64,000 nucleotides of DNA, taken from NCBI RefSeq assembly GCF_014651515.1, contig NZ_BMXA01000002.1, positions 841,501 to 905,500 of the forward strand, read 5' to 3'. The position numbers and the translations under genes are program-made. The notes below the pieces were generated by a model. That model worked only from the letters and a program-made list of their open reading frames with translations. It did no database searches and was not told where the DNA came from. This document shows positions 37,216 to 47,790 of this stretch, piece after piece (within the stretch, counting starts at the first letter, position 1; each line of letters begins with the position of its first letter). This stretch comes from Arenicella chitinivorans (GTDB lineage Bacteria; Pseudomonadota; Gammaproteobacteria; Arenicellales; Arenicellaceae).

Positions 37216-39969
37216 ATGTCGACTATTACTATCAAAGCGTTTGCTGAACAAATTGGAATCGATCCAGAGCGGCTGGTGAAGCAGCTCGGCGACGCCGGTG
37301 TTGCGGGTAAAACGGTGGAAGACTCATTGCAGGACGACGAGAAACGCCAGTTGCTCGAATTTTTGCGTGGTGGCCCGGCTACGAGTGCGCCGACTGGTCG
37401 GGGCAAAATTACTCTGAAGAAAAAAACCACGTCCGAGATTCAGCAAACCAGCAAAACAGGTATCGCGCGTACGGTGCAGGTGCAAACCAAGCGACGTCGA
37501 ACTTTCGTCAAACGTGAAGTGCTGGAACAAGAAGAAGCGGAACGTCAAGCTACCGAGCAGGCGCGATTGGATCAAGAGAAAGCGAATGCCGAGCAAGCTC
37601 GATTAGAAGCCGAAGCAGCGGCCAAGCTTGCTGCGGAAGATGAAAAGCGCAAAGAAGCTGAGAAGGCTGAGGCGGAAGCCAAAGCAGCTGCTGAGAAAGA
37701 GGCGGAAGAACGAGTACAGAAAGAAAAAGCGGAAAGAGAAAGCAAATCCAAAGTCGAGGCGCAAGCCAAGGCTGCGGAAGATTCGGTGAAGACGCAGCCT
37801 GTAAAGCAGGAGCCTGCGAAGGAAGAACAGAGTAAAGAACCTACGAAGTCCATAGAGAAAGCGGATGTCCCTGCAGCGGAAAAACCTGCCGATAAGCAGC
37901 CGCAAGCTGAGGAGAAGCCAGCACGACCTCGTCGGGAAGTAGCCATGCCATCGATTATTCGAAAAGCCGGCGATCGTAAACGTGTGTCGCCGATTATTAA
38001 ACAAGCAGACCCGAAACCGGCGCCTGCGCCCAAGGCAGCTGAACCAAAATCGACTAAAAGCAAAGGGAAACGCAAGCCGTTTACCGGTCGTGAAGAGCTT
38101 CATGTATCTACATCAGGTCGTCGACGCCAAAAAGGTAAGCGACGTCCCTCCAATATTAAGTCCAGCGTGTCAGACCAGCACGCGTTTGAGAGACCTGTTG
38201 CACCGGTTGTTCGCGATGTGCAGATTGGCGAAACCATCAGTGTTGCTGATTTGGCCGCACAGATGTCAGTAAAAGCGGCGGAGGTTGTTAAAACCTTATT
38301 TAAGATGGGCACCATGGTGACTATCAACCACACACTTGATCAAGACACTGCGATGTTGGTGGTTGATGAAATGGGGCACAACGCGGTGGAAGCTCGCCAG
38401 ACTGACCTTGAGGTATTTTTGTCGGAGAGTATGGAGGTCGAAACCAATGAGTCCGACTACGCGCCACGCTGTCCAGTGGTGACCGTGATGGGCCACGTTG
38501 ATCATGGTAAAACCTCATTGCTTGACTATATTCGCAAAGCGCGTGTCACTGATGGTGAGGCTGGCGGTATTACTCAACATATCGGTGCCTATCAGGTGGA
38601 GACCAGTAACGGTCAGATCACGTTCTTGGATACCCCTGGTCACGAAGCATTCAGTGCGATGCGCGCACGCGGCGCGCAGGCAACTGACTTGATTATTTTG
38701 GTGGTTGCTGCCGATGACGGCGTTAAACCACAGACTATCGAAGCAATTAAACACGCGAAAAGTGCCGAAGTGCCCATTATTGTTGCGATCAATAAAATGG
38801 ATAAAGAGTCGGCCGATCCCGATCGTGTTAAGCAAGAACTGGCTAACGAAGATGTGATACCTGAATCTTGGGGCGGTGATGTGATGATGGTGCCGGTATC
38901 GGCACACTCCGGTGATGGTATTGAAGAATTGCTTGAATCGATTGCGGTTCAGGCTGAATTGCTAGAACTTAAAGCTCGCCCATCGGGTAACGCAACCGGA
39001 TTGGTAGTCGAGGCGCGTCTGGATAAAGGTCGTGGTGCCGTGTGTACTGTGTTGGTTCAGCAGGGTATTCTAAAATACGGCGATGTCGTGTTGGTTGGGC
39101 AGGAAACTGGCCGTATCAGAGCGATGAACGATGATACCGGTAAGCCAATCAAAGAAGCCGGGCCGTCGACTCCAGTCGAAATCCAAGGTTTGAGCGGTGT
39201 GCCGGCGGCGGGTGACGAAATGGTTGTTGTCGTTGACGAACGTAAGGCGCGCGAAGCGGCTGAATTCCGTCAACAAAAAGACCGAGAAGCACGCCTGGCA
39301 CGTCAACAGGCAGCGAAGTTAGAAAACATGTTCTCGCAAATGAGCGAGGGCGACGTCAAGAACGTGAATGTGTTGATTAAGGGCGACGTACAAGGCTCGA
39401 TCGAAGCACTTACCGAGTCGCTGATTAAACTGTCTACGGATGAAGTAAAAGTGAGCGTTGTGCATGGTATGGTTGGTGGCATCAACGAGTCCGATGTGAA
39501 TCTCGCGATGGCTTCATCTGCGGTGATTATCGGTTTCAATGTGCGAGCCGACGCACAGGCCCGTAAACTGGCTGAACAAGAAGACGTGCAAATACGATAC
39601 TACAGCATCATTTACGAAGTCATTGATGATGTAAAAGCGGCGATGGAAGGTCTGCTTGAGCCTGAAATTCGTGAAGATATCATGGGTTACGTGGAAGTTC
39701 GCGAAGTATTCCGTGCACCGAAGATTGGTACCATTGCCGGTTGTTACGTCACCGAAGGCGTGGTTAAACGTAAAGCTCACGTTCGTGTTTTACGTGACAG
39801 CGTGGTGATCTTTGAAGGCAATATCGACTCGCTGCGTCGTTTTAAAGACGATGTATCAGAGGTCAAAATGGGAACCGAGTGCGGTATCGGTATCGTGAAC
39901 TACAATGACATTAAAGAAGGCGACCAGCTCGAGATTTTCGAGAAAACTGAGGTCAAAGTAACGTTGTAG
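37216..39969 (+). CDS. infB: Translation initiation factor IF-2
   Basis: 917 aa. The N-terminal IF2N domain (~1-50) is followed by a long Lys/Glu/Ala-rich charged region (~90-300) with coiled-coil character, a second IF2N-like domain (~335-385), then the GTPase domain: G1 GHVDHGKTS near residue 425, G3 DTPGHEAF near 472 and G4 NKMDK near 526. Domains II to IV follow, ending in the initiator-tRNA-binding C2 domain. IF-2 brings fMet-tRNA to the 30S subunit; the initiator tRNA gene is at the head of the same operon. Long antisense frames over the charged region are compositional shadows. Confidence 0.98.
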   Translation: MSTITIKAFAEQIGIDPERLVKQLGDAGVAGKTVEDSLQDDEKRQLLEFLRGGPATSAPTGRGKITLKKKTTSEIQQTSKTGIARTVQVQTKRRRTFVKREVLEQEEAERQATEQARLDQEKANAEQARLEAEAAAKLAAEDEKRKEAEKAEAEAKAAAEKEAEERVQKEKAERESKSKVEAQAKAAEDSVKTQPVKQEPAKEEQSKEPTKSIEKADVPAAEKPADKQPQAEEKPARPRREVAMPSIIRKAGDRKRVSPIIKQADPKPAPAPKAAEPKSTKSKGKRKPFTGREELHVSTSGRRRQKGKRRPSNIKSSVSDQHAFERPVAPVVRDVQIGETISVADLAAQMSVKAAEVVKTLFKMGTMVTINHTLDQDTAMLVVDEMGHNAVEARQTDLEVFLSESMEVETNESDYAPRCPVVTVMGHVDHGKTSLLDYIRKARVTDGEAGGITQHIGAYQVETSNGQITFLDTPGHEAFSAMRARGAQATDLIILVVAADDGVKPQTIEAIKHAKSAEVPIIVAINKMDKESADPDRVKQELANEDVIPESWGGDVMMVPVSAHSGDGIEELLESIAVQAELLELKARPSGNATGLVVEARLDKGRGAVCTVLVQQGILKYGDVVLVGQETGRIRAMNDDTGKPIKEAGPSTPVEIQGLSGVPAAGDEMVVVVDERKAREAAEFRQQKDREARLARQQAAKLENMFSQMSEGDVKNVNVLIKGDVQGSIEALTESLIKLSTDEVKVSVVHGMVGGINESDVNLAMASSAVIIGFNVRADAQARKLAEQEDVQIRYYSIIYEVIDDVKAAMEGLLEPEIREDIMGYVEVREVFRAPKIGTIAGCYVTEGVVKRKAHVRVLRDSVVIFEGNIDSLRRFKDDVSEVKMGTECGIGIVNYNDIKEGDQLEIFEKTEVKVTL

Positions 39970-39997
39970 GTCGGCGTTCGGTACAGGTTAATCAGAG

Positions 39998-40357
39998 ATG
40001 CCTAAAGAGTATGCAAGAAGTGAACGTGTTGCACAGATGATCAATCGCCATTTGGCGGTCATTCTGCGCAACGAGGTAAAAGATGCTCGCGTGTCGGCAC
40101 TCACAATCACCGATGTGGAGGTTACAAAAGATTTGCGCCAAGCAAAAATTTACGTGACCTCGATGGCGGATGATCAGGTGGACATCGAAGATACAATGGG
40201 CGCGGTTGAACATGCGAACGGATTCTTGCGTCGGGCGTTGGCGTCGGTGATTGACCTGCGGCACTGTCCTAATCTTGTCTTTGTCTACGATAACTCGATT
40301 TCTGAAGGCGCGCGAATGTCGGCTTTAATCGATCGTGCGTTGAATAGCCGCGACTAG
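39998..40357 (+). CDS. rbfA: Ribosome-binding factor A
   Basis: 119 aa, a KH-fold cold-shock protein that binds the 5' end helix of 16S rRNA during late 30S maturation. The opening R-x2-RVAQMINRHLAVILRNEVKD and the later VTDVEVTKDLRQAKIYVT are typical. It lies 28 bases after infB in the conserved operon order. Confidence 0.95.
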   Translation: MPKEYARSERVAQMINRHLAVILRNEVKDARVSALTITDVEVTKDLRQAKIYVTSMADDQVDIEDTMGAVEHANGFLRRALASVIDLRHCPNLVFVYDNSISEGARMSALIDRALNSRD

Positions 40358-40438
40358 GCCTCTGTTTTAATTTTCTGAATACGGTTCCGGTGCCAATATG
40401 GCGAGCCGGCCTAGTGCTGATTAAGGCGCGCGATTGTC

Positions 40439-41332
40439 ATGCAATATCGATCCAAAAAACGAGATATTCATGGGGTTATCCTGCTGGATAAGCCTACCGG
40501 AATGAGTTCAAATAAGGCCCTGCAGCGGGTTAAAAGTCGATTCCAAGCCCGTAAAGCTGGCCATACCGGTAGCCTTGACCCGCTTGCTACGGGGTTGTTG
40601 CCAATCTGTCTCGGTCAAGCAACTAAGGTTTGCGAATACTTTTTGCACTCACATAAGCGCTACTCGACAGTGATTAAGCTGGGTGTCATTACCGACACGT
40701 GGGACGCCGATGGTGAGGTGTTAGAAACCCATATGGTAAATGTCTCTGACCAGGTTCTGCAAGCATCACTGGAGCAATTTCGCGGCCAGATACAACAGGT
40801 TCCACCGATGTTCAGTGCTTTGAAAAAGAACGGTCAACCATTGTATAAGCTGGCTCGACGAGGTGAGGAAATCGAACGTGAGTCTCGGACTATGACGGTG
40901 CATGCGTTACACGCAGAACGACTCGACCACGATCTCGTAAGACTAGACGTGCATTGTTCGAGTGGTTTTTATATCCGTTCTCTTGCCTACGACCTGGGGC
41001 AGATCCTGGGCTGCGGTGCGCATGTCACCGAGCTGCGAAGAACCGAGAGTAAAGGTATTTCAGTTCGCGATGCCTTGTCGCTTGATCAAATCGAACAGGC
41101 AGATCTCGCGGATATCCTGTTGCCTATTGATACGTTGTTACAGGACTTCCCGAGTGTGCAGCTGAGCGCAGCGCAAATTGAAAGCCTGCGCCAAGGTAGA
41201 CCAACGTCCGCTGGTGAGTTGACCACCTCAGCGTTGTCACGCTTTGTTGCGCAAGACGGTGCGTTATTTGCAGTTGGCGAGGTTTTGGCGAACGGGATTT
41301 TGAAGACGCACAAAATGTTCGTATATGATTAG
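40439..41332 (+). CDS. truB: tRNA pseudouridine-55 synthase
   Basis: 297 aa. The N-terminal GVILLDKPTGMSSNKALQ and the catalytic GHTGSLDPLATGLLP (Asp near residue 46) are diagnostic of TruB, which makes pseudouridine 55 in the T-loop of tRNAs. A C-terminal PUA-like part (~245-297) follows. It sits between rbfA and rpsO as in other gammaproteobacteria. The 81-base gap before it holds nothing notable. Confidence 0.96.
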   Translation: MQYRSKKRDIHGVILLDKPTGMSSNKALQRVKSRFQARKAGHTGSLDPLATGLLPICLGQATKVCEYFLHSHKRYSTVIKLGVITDTWDADGEVLETHMVNVSDQVLQASLEQFRGQIQQVPPMFSALKKNGQPLYKLARRGEEIERESRTMTVHALHAERLDHDLVRLDVHCSSGFYIRSLAYDLGQILGCGAHVTELRRTESKGISVRDALSLDQIEQADLADILLPIDTLLQDFPSVQLSAAQIESLRQGRPTSAGELTTSALSRFVAQDGALFAVGEVLANGILKTHKMFVYD

Positions 41333-41498
41333 GAAGTTATTGATTTTTTGATAAATATCGCGTTTTCAGTGATTTTGTGGTGCTTTTTTAGCTCAAACAG
41401 TTAGAATACGCGCCATGTCGACGTGTTGTCGATTTTGGTGCACTGGTTTCCACCCTTCAGGGAATCCGTGTTTAGTAACGAATGAAGAGGATATTATT

Positions 41499-41768
41499 AT
41501 GGCATTAACCGCCGCTGACAAAGCTGCCATCGTGGCAGAATACCAAGTAAAAGAAGGTGACACTGGTTCGCCAGAGGTTCAAATTGCGTTGCAAACTGCA
41601 CGTATCAAAGACCTGTCGCCACACTTCAAAGAGCACATTCACGACCACCACTCGCGCCAAGGTTTGCTGCGTCTGGTTAACAGTCGTCGAAAACTACTCG
41701 ATTACTTGAAAAAAAGCGACGTCGAGCGCTATCGATCACTTATCAAGCGACTAGGCTTGCGTAAGTAA
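41499..41768 (+). CDS. rpsO: Small ribosomal subunit protein uS15
   Basis: 89 aa, exactly the usual length; begins MALTAADK and includes the [11 protein letters not shown] motif. S15 binds the central domain of 16S rRNA early in assembly. The ATG at 41499 is preceded by GAAGAGG; an upstream ATG at 41415 would add 28 cysteine-containing residues foreign to the family. The 166-base leader contains a possible -10 TAGAAT (41402-41407) with a GC-rich discriminator but a poor -35. In E. coli S15 represses its own mRNA through a leader structure. Confidence 0.97.
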   Translation: MALTAADKAAIVAEYQVKEGDTGSPEVQIALQTARIKDLSPHFKEHIHDHHSRQGLLRLVNSRRKLLDYLKKSDVERYRSLIKRLGLRK

Positions 41769-41780
41769 TCAACGATTTTG

Positions 41781-41814
41781 CAAAGGCCTTGTCAGATGAT
41801 GAGGCCTTTGTTTT
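41781..41814 (+). terminator. Rho-independent terminator between rpsO and pnp
   Basis: Stem CAAAGGCCTT (41781-41790) pairs imperfectly with GAGGCCTTTG (41801-41810) across a ten-base loop, then TTTTA. It matches the position of the rpsO terminator in E. coli. The 166 bases to pnp hold no other clear signal. Confidence 0.85.
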
Positions 41815-41980
41815 ATGGACCTTTCAAGTCTGGGGATGCTTGGCTGGTGCAGGAACGGAAACCAGTTTAGTGTGTATTCCAACTGCCTTGCCGGCAACTC
41901 AGATTATGGGTTCAGAATGTGTAGGAAAGCCCAAGCGCAATAGGGCGTGCGGGAAGATAAATATTTATAGGTAATAATGT

Positions 41981-44065
41981 ATGTCAAAGGTAACGAAAAC
42001 CTTTCAATTTGGTGAACACGAGTTCAAATTAGAAACCGGCGAGATTGCTCGCCAGGCCGATTCGGCCATCATCGCAAGCTGTGGCGATACCACAGTCATG
42101 GTCACGGTAGTTAATAAAATTTCCGGTGAGCCAAAAGATTTCATGCCCCTCACAATTGATGTTGAGGAGCGCACGTACGCCGCTGGTAAAATTCCAGGTG
42201 GCTTTTTTCGCCGCGAAGGTCGTCCTTCTGAAAAGGCAATTCTGACCTGTCGATTGATCGACCGTCCACTGCGCCCATTGTTTCCGAAAGGTTTCGGTTA
42301 CGACGTACAAGTCGTGATCACCATTGTTTCGATTGACCCAAATATCGATACAGAAGTGGTGTCGCTTGTCGGTGCATCTGCGGCTCTGGCTACCTCCGGC
42401 ATTCCATTTAATGGTCCGGTAGGCGCTGCGCGTGTTGGTTACATCAACAATGAGTACGTGTTGAACCCAACGATGGAACAGCTCGAGGCATCTGATTTGG
42501 ATCTGGTGGTTGCGGGTACGCAAGACGCAGTCTTAATGGTTGAGTCAGAGGCAAACATATTGTCAGAAGATGTCATGCTTGGTGCGGTGATGTTTGGTCA
42601 CCAAGAGTCTCAAAAAGCGATTAACGCAATCAAAGAGCTGGCGGCCGAAGTGGCTAAGCCAATGAAAGAGTGGACCCCGCCTGCAGAGGACGCATCGGTC
42701 AGTCAGAAAGTGTCAGAGATCGCCAAAGCGGCTCTGGAAGATGCTTTCTCAACCGCCAGCAAGGTTGATCGTGTGGCGAAGATTTCAGCTGCGCACAGCG
42801 ATGTGTTAGCAGCCTTAGTCAACGACGACTCCACAGTAGCCGAAATTGATGCGGTTAACACGGCATTCAAAGACCTGGAAAAAGACATCGTGCGTGGTCG
42901 TATCATTGCCGGTGAGAAACGAATCGATGGTCGTGATACCACGACGGTACGCCCGATTGCTGTGCGCACCGGCGTCTGGCCTCGAACACACGGTTCGGCA
43001 TTGTTCACGCGTGGTGAAACGCAAGCAGTGGTTGCGGCCACCTTAGGTACAGAGCGCGATGCACAACGTATTGATGCGTTGGAAGGTGATATCACAGACC
43101 GTTTTATGCTGCATTACAATTTTCCACCGTATTCGGTTGGTGAAACGGGTCGTGTGGGCTCGCCCAAGCGTCGTGAAATTGGTCATGGCCGATTAGCACG
43201 CCGCGGTGTTGCCGCAGTGCTGCCAAGTGCGGAAGAGTTCCCTTATGTGATTCGAGTTGTATCTGAGATCACTGAGTCAAACGGTTCCAGTTCAATGGCA
43301 TCGGTTTGTGGTTCTTCTTTGGCCATGATGGATGCCGGTGTGCCAATCAAGGCCCCTGTTGCGGGTATCGCAATGGGGCTGATTAAAGAGGGCGATAACT
43401 TTGCTGTATTGACTGACATTCTGGGTGATGAAGACCACCTGGGCGACATGGACTTCAAAGTAGCGGGTACCCCAGCTGGAATCACCGCGTTGCAAATGGA
43501 CATCAAAATTGATGGCATTACTGAAGAAATCATGACGCAAGCTTTGTCGCAAGCGAAGGAGGCACGTATTCACATCCTTGGGGAAATGAATAAAGTGATC
43601 TCTGAACCTCGCGCTGAGATGTCAGACCATGCGCCACGTATTATCACTTTCAAGATTAACCCAGATAAAATCCGTGATGTAATCGGCAAGGGTGGTGCGG
43701 TGATTCGCGCATTGTGCGAAGAGACCGGTGCAACCATTGATCTGGAAGATGATGGTACCGTCAACGTGGCGTCGGTGGACGGTGCTGCTGGTGCTGAAGC
43801 ACGTCGTCGTATTGAAGAGATTACCGCGGACATCGAAGTCGATCGCGTATACAAAGGCAAGGTCGTCAAAATCATGGAATTTGGTGCGTTTGTAAACGTA
43901 TTGCCAGGTAAAGACGGTTTGGTTCACATCTCACAAATCTCAAATGAGCGTGTCGAGAACGTATCGGATCACTTGTCAGAGGGCGACGAAGTTACCGTTA
44001 AGGTGCTTGAGGTCGACAAACAGGGCCGCGTACGTCTGTCTATGAAGGCGGTTGAGAGCAACTAG
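41981..44065 (+). CDS. pnp: Polyribonucleotide nucleotidyltransferase (PNPase)
   Basis: 694 aa. Two RNase PH domains (~1-220 and ~310-545), the second with GRRE-I/GHG-type phosphate-site motifs and the [18 protein letters not shown] stretch holding the catalytic aspartates. A KH domain ([16 protein letters not shown] near 565) and an S1 domain ([20 protein letters not shown] near 625) follow. PNPase degrades RNA 3'-5' with phosphate and is part of the degradosome. In E. coli the pnp leader is cut by RNase III for autoregulation; the 166-base leader here could serve the same purpose, but I did not resolve the hairpin. Confidence 0.98.
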   Translation: MSKVTKTFQFGEHEFKLETGEIARQADSAIIASCGDTTVMVTVVNKISGEPKDFMPLTIDVEERTYAAGKIPGGFFRREGRPSEKAILTCRLIDRPLRPLFPKGFGYDVQVVITIVSIDPNIDTEVVSLVGASAALATSGIPFNGPVGAARVGYINNEYVLNPTMEQLEASDLDLVVAGTQDAVLMVESEANILSEDVMLGAVMFGHQESQKAINAIKELAAEVAKPMKEWTPPAEDASVSQKVSEIAKAALEDAFSTASKVDRVAKISAAHSDVLAALVNDDSTVAEIDAVNTAFKDLEKDIVRGRIIAGEKRIDGRDTTTVRPIAVRTGVWPRTHGSALFTRGETQAVVAATLGTERDAQRIDALEGDITDRFMLHYNFPPYSVGETGRVGSPKRREIGHGRLARRGVAAVLPSAEEFPYVIRVVSEITESNGSSSMASVCGSSLAMMDAGVPIKAPVAGIAMGLIKEGDNFAVLTDILGDEDHLGDMDFKVAGTPAGITALQMDIKIDGITEEIMTQALSQAKEARIHILGEMNKVISEPRAEMSDHAPRIITFKINPDKIRDVIGKGGAVIRALCEETGATIDLEDDGTVNVASVDGAAGAEARRRIEEITADIEVDRVYKGKVVKIMEFGAFVNVLPGKDGLVHISQISNERVENVSDHLSEGDEVTVKVLEVDKQGRVRLSMKAVESN

Positions 44066-44080
44066 CTCCCAACTTGTCTA

Positions 44081-44109
44081 AAAAAGGCTCGCTGCGGCGG
44101 GCCTTTTTT
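44081..44109 (+). terminator. Rho-independent terminator after pnp
   Basis: Stem GGCTCGC (44086-44092), loop TGCG, stem GCGGGCC (44097-44103), flanked by an A-run before and a T-run after. It closes the operon 15 bases after the pnp stop. Confidence 0.9.
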
Positions 44110-44236
44110 TGGGCTTGTAAAATGTGGTGGGCATTTTTCGATGGTGCTAGCAACCGCAAATTACCAATATTCGCTAGACATGCGGCGGTGCTGAGAACAC
44201 AATACGGCCATTATTGTTCAACCTAATTGAACGTCT

Positions 44237-44491
44237 ATGACCGATATCCCGAACGCCGCCTCAGACATCATCCAGCGTATTATGCAAACCGCGAAAGCCG
44301 CCGTGCCGGATACCTTAAGTACCGACCTGCGCGAGAATGTCCGTGCCGCGATTCAAGAAGTCATTAGTGACCTTGACGTTGTAACGCGTGAAGAACTGGA
44401 TACACAGAAAGAAGTGTTGCAGCGCACACGTGCTAAAGTTGATGAAATGGAAAAGGTAATTTCTGAGTTGGAAAAGAAACTCGGTATGTAG
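44237..44491 (+). CDS. ubiK: UbiK-type ubiquinone biosynthesis accessory factor (BMFP/YqiC family)
   Basis: 84 aa. The N-terminal part is amphipathic, and residues ~50-82 form a strong coiled coil (VVTREELDTQKEVLQRTRAK), the signature of the BMFP/YqiC family. UbiK supports the Ubi complex that makes ubiquinone under aerobic conditions and associates with membrane lipids as a trimer. It is alone on this strand, followed by a convergent glycosyltransferase gene. Confidence 0.88.
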   Translation: MTDIPNAASDIIQRIMQTAKAAVPDTLSTDLRENVRAAIQEVISDLDVVTREELDTQKEVLQRTRAKVDEMEKVISELEKKLGM

Positions 44492-44511
44492 CTGCACGTA
44501 TGCATCATCGT

Positions 44512-45534
44512 TCAGGCGGCAAACAGGAAATGTCTGAGTTCAGTTTGCCCCGCCGATGTAAGAGCGATGTGGATTTTTTCGCGCGCACCACGTGCGGCCA
44601 CCGCGACCACGGTATAGGGTTGCAGCGATTCTAGGTCATGCGATTTCAGTGGTTCGTTGATTACCCATATTGGTTTGCCCCGTTTGCGGCGGTTTTGCAG
44701 TTTCGGGTTTACATCAATAAATTGGCGCACATGGACGCCAGCATGTTCCAGTAGGTCGTGTAACTTTAGCCCGGTTGGACCAGTACCCCAGATCACGCAC
44801 TCTTCTTGACCTATCTGCTGAAGGTATTGGCTTAAGTAGTGTGCTTTACACGCCAGAAACTGAGACTTGTTGTAACGTGATTGGGCACGAGAAGTTCGTT
44901 CGGGGTAGTCGCGCCATTGCAACAATGCTTCTGCATCAGGTTTGCCGAATCGAAAACCACGCAGATGCGCGCGACACCAAAGGTCATAGTCCTCAGGCCA
45001 CGGTGTGTCATGGTAGCCTCCCAGTGCGTCAATGACATCGCGGTGAAACATCGCCGTTGGATGTGGTATGCAACTTTCAACAAACATGTTGCGCTCGATG
45101 GCGTGCGGTGTACATTGTTGATTGATCCATGATTGGTAATGACGGTACCCGCCACCTAGTTTCCCGGTATCGGCGAACAGGGCCACTTTAGCGCCAGCAA
45201 TGGCTATCTTAGGGTTGTGGTGTAAGTAAGCCAGTTGCGTTGCGAGCCGACGTGGTGCGGCAATATCGTCACCATCCATACGTGCGATGTACGGGTATTT
45301 TGCTAATGCGATTCCTTGATTTAGCGCCGGAACAATGCCTTTACTTGGTGAATCAACACAACGCACGCGGTCGTCAGTGTCTAAATGCGCAATCGCTTGA
45401 TCGGTAGAGCCGTCATCGACGATGATCAGCTCTAGCAAAGGGTGGGATTGTTGCAGAATGCTGTCAACGGCAGTTTGAAGATATCGGCCGGCGTTATACA
45501 CCGGCATGACCACGCTGATACCTGAGTTGTGCAC
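44512..45534 (-). CDS. Glycosyltransferase family 2 fused to a Rossmann-like C-terminal domain
   Basis: 340 aa. Residues ~1-225 are a GT-A domain: ISVVMPVYNAGRYLQTAV, IVDDGSTDQ near 38 and ARMDGDDIA near 85. From about residue 243 a second domain begins, with ECVIWGTGPTGLKLHDLL, a nucleotide-binding-like glycine motif, followed by alternating strands and helices up to VVAVAARGAREKIH. That part resembles the nucleotide-binding half of NeuD-like proteins or a short Rossmann fold. It is far from the polysaccharide locus and starts 9 bases after arsS on the same strand. Substrate unknown. Confidence 0.85.
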   Translation of the reverse strand: MHNSGISVVMPVYNAGRYLQTAVDSILQQSHPLLELIIVDDGSTDQAIAHLDTDDRVRCVDSPSKGIVPALNQGIALAKYPYIARMDGDDIAAPRRLATQLAYLHHNPKIAIAGAKVALFADTGKLGGGYRHYQSWINQQCTPHAIERNMFVESCIPHPTAMFHRDVIDALGGYHDTPWPEDYDLWCRAHLRGFRFGKPDAEALLQWRDYPERTSRAQSRYNKSQFLACKAHYLSQYLQQIGQEECVIWGTGPTGLKLHDLLEHAGVHVRQFIDVNPKLQNRRKRGKPIWVINEPLKSHDLESLQPYTVVAVAARGAREKIHIALTSAGQTELRHFLFAA

Positions 45535-45543
45535 TCGTTTTGC

Positions 45544-46596
45544 TTAGTCGGCCAAGACGCCACCGCAACTACTCCCGGCACCAGCAGTGCAACCAAAGCA
45601 ATGGCGATTGGTGGCGATGCTGCTGCCTGCCACTTCGTTGACATCAAGCTCCCAAAGGTATCGCGGCTTGCCGCCACCCATGGGCAACTCAAGCATTTGA
45701 TTAAAGTCACAATCGTAGATACGGCCATACCAGTCCAGATTGATCAAAGACCGACACATAAGTTGTTCCACTGTCTCAGGGTTGAAGTTCTCAACCAGTA
45801 GGTGTTGATACGGCTCGAGCTGCTGGTCACGCAAGAGCGCGTGAGCGAATCGATTGATTGGAATGTTAGTGATCGCTAATAGGTTGGAGAACTCAATCGA
45901 AAATTTGTCTCTCAGCATTCGACGATAATCTGCTTCTAGGCTGTCCTGTGGTGGTGGTAAAAATGCGCCGCCCGGATTGTAAACTAGGTCCAATCGTAAG
46001 TTTGGATCAACTCCGTAGCCTACTGCGTTTAGTTGTTGTAACCCAGCGATGCTTTTGTCGAATACGCCTTTACCGCGTTGGGCATCCACATTGTCTTCGG
46101 TATAGCAGGGTAAGGAGCATACTAAGCGGATTTGTCGGTCGGCATACCATTGAGCCAAGTCGCTTTGATTAGGTTCGAACAAAACGGTGATGTTGCAGCG
46201 CGATGTGATTTCGATTCCTAGATCGATCAGAGCATCACAGAATTTGCGGAAATCGGGATTCAATTCCGGCGCACCTCCGGTTAAGTCGGCTTTCTTGATT
46301 GCCGCAGTATCAGCCCATTGGAGAATGCGTTGCATGACTTCCCAACTCATGATTTCGGTGCGTTTTGGGCCGGCATCCACATGACAGTGATGACACGCTA
46401 GGTTGCACAGTTTACCCAAGTTGATTTGTAGCTCATTCGGCGTGCTGTGGCGCAAATTCAAACCGTGTTGTTTCAGGACACTATGAAAATGCGGTCCGGA
46501 ATAAGGTATTTTGACTTCATTGCTTAGCGCAATATCGTCTTGTACGAATTGGCCGTCGACCACGGTGATTTGAATTTGAGATACAGAGTTGCTCAT
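45544..46596 (-). CDS. arsS: ArsS-type arsenosugar biosynthesis radical SAM protein
   Basis: 350 aa. The radical SAM cluster motif is C-x3-C-x2-C in LGKLCNLACHHCHVDAGP (near residue 65-72), followed by GGAPELNP. The C-terminal domain (~200-350) has the Cys-rich ending CFGCTAGAGSSCGG, characteristic of the family first described as radical SAM/Cys-rich TIGR04167 and later named ArsS. Some members carry selenocysteine; this one has cysteine codons. ArsS adds a deoxyadenosyl group to dimethylarsenite on the way to arsenosugars. No arsM methyltransferase lies in the window. Confidence 0.87.
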   Translation of the reverse strand: MSNSVSQIQITVVDGQFVQDDIALSNEVKIPYSGPHFHSVLKQHGLNLRHSTPNELQINLGKLCNLACHHCHVDAGPKRTEIMSWEVMQRILQWADTAAIKKADLTGGAPELNPDFRKFCDALIDLGIEITSRCNITVLFEPNQSDLAQWYADRQIRLVCSLPCYTEDNVDAQRGKGVFDKSIAGLQQLNAVGYGVDPNLRLDLVYNPGGAFLPPPQDSLEADYRRMLRDKFSIEFSNLLAITNIPINRFAHALLRDQQLEPYQHLLVENFNPETVEQLMCRSLINLDWYGRIYDCDFNQMLELPMGGGKPRYLWELDVNEVAGSSIATNRHCFGCTAGAGSSCGGVLAD

Positions 46597-46689
46597 ACTG
46601 ATAGATGTATTCCCCGATAAGGCGTGTTAACCGACATTGTGTATTTAGACCGGATGACACGATATTAGCATGCAGATCAATCCGCGATG

Positions 46690-47790
46690 TCATTGCTCCC
46701 AAAACAGATTAAGCACGCAGCTGTGGTGGCGGATCAATCCCGAGAGCTGCGCCCCGGGTGCGATTTCGGCGTTGCCGTAAAACCCTATCATGGGTGTACT
46801 TGGGAAGGCGGATTGAAATGCCCGTAGGTCTTCGTCGACACCACTGAAGAACTCAGCGCCGCGACTGATGTTCGGAAACATCAGTGCGAACTCGGGAGAT
46901 GGTGGCGAACTAGCTGCATCGAATTTCTGCTGCGTATGGGCCTTAGCCGTGTCCGCGTCCCGGGTAACCCAGCGTAGCCAGTGGCCCGCCTTTACAGAAC
47001 CGGAAATACGCACTAGCTGTTTGTTGCGATCAACAGAAATTACGTGGTGTAAACGATAAAACCCTCTCTCGAGAGACACTGGATCAGGTGTCTCGGACAC
47101 AGCGCACAGCAGACCAAAAAACTCATTTGGTTCGGCGTTGTTGACATAAGACAATAAATTATCGCTTGCGTCCTGTAAGTCGATTTCATACAAGCTATGA
47201 TTTTGTGCGCGATTTATCTGTAAGGCCGGAGACAGCGGCTTGATGCCCTCGCAAACGAGGACTTCTTTTCGTAAGCGATTGGGGAATCCGGCATGCATGT
47301 ACTCGCGTTCGACGATACGGCCACTGGTCCAAACGGAATAGGGTCCATCCCCGTATTCGTCGGTGGTGATCGCGCCGAACTGATTCTCCTCAGCTGAGTT
47401 GACGGCAATGATCGCGGCGTTTGGTGTTGCGATGGTAAGCAACAGATCCGGAGTGACTCCTTGCTGCTGAAGAATCGAGAGAGGTTGCGGTCCCAGCTCA
47501 CTGGGAAATACCATCGCTACGGCGCCTTCGACATCCAAGATCCACTCGTCTTCGGTCAGTAGCCCTTTAGCACAACAGCCGAATACTTGTGGTGTGCCAG
47601 CGGTTTTGGCGGCTTCGCGAATCGCCTGCTGAGGTTCGTAGGCATAGCCATTCGTCAAAAACAACAGCACACTTCCAACGGTACACGCGGGCATTTTGTT
47701 GAGAGCGTGTTGGACCGCATTGCGAGCATGTTCGAGCGATGCGGTGGCGCCATAACTGAAGCCAGAGGCGACGCGAGTTTGATCAGTCAT
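46690..47790 (-). CDS. FIST-domain sensory protein
   Basis: 366 aa from the ATG at 47790, which overlaps the nth stop by eight bases; an upstream start would lie wholly inside nth. The N-terminal FIST_N domain (LLFLTNGYAYEPQQAI, QVFGCCAKGLLTEDE) is followed by FIST_C (residues ~210-360, containing MLMFP-like ALMFPNISRGAEFF and PMIGFYGNAEIAPGA). FIST domains bind small ligands, thought to be amino acids, and are usually joined to signalling modules; here the domain stands alone. A regulatory or sensing role is inferred only. Confidence 0.85.
   Translation of the reverse strand: MTDQTRVASGFSYGATASLEHARNAVQHALNKMPACTVGSVLLFLTNGYAYEPQQAIREAAKTAGTPQVFGCCAKGLLTEDEWILDVEGAVAMVFPSELGPQPLSILQQQGVTPDLLLTIATPNAAIIAVNSAEENQFGAITTDEYGDGPYSVWTSGRIVEREYMHAGFPNRLRKEVLVCEGIKPLSPALQINRAQNHSLYEIDLQDASDNLLSYVNNAEPNEFFGLLCAVSETPDPVSLERGFYRLHHVISVDRNKQLVRISGSVKAGHWLRWVTRDADTAKAHTQQKFDAASSPPSPEFALMFPNISRGAEFFSGVDEDLRAFQSAFPSTPMIGFYGNAEIAPGAQLSGLIRHHSCVLNLFWEQ

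Noticed and set aside
37572-38103. Long minus-strand frames opposite infB
   Set aside because: They lie opposite the Lys/Glu/Ala-rich part of IF-2, have skewed Ser/Ala/Phe/Leu composition and lack ribosome sites; they are shadows.
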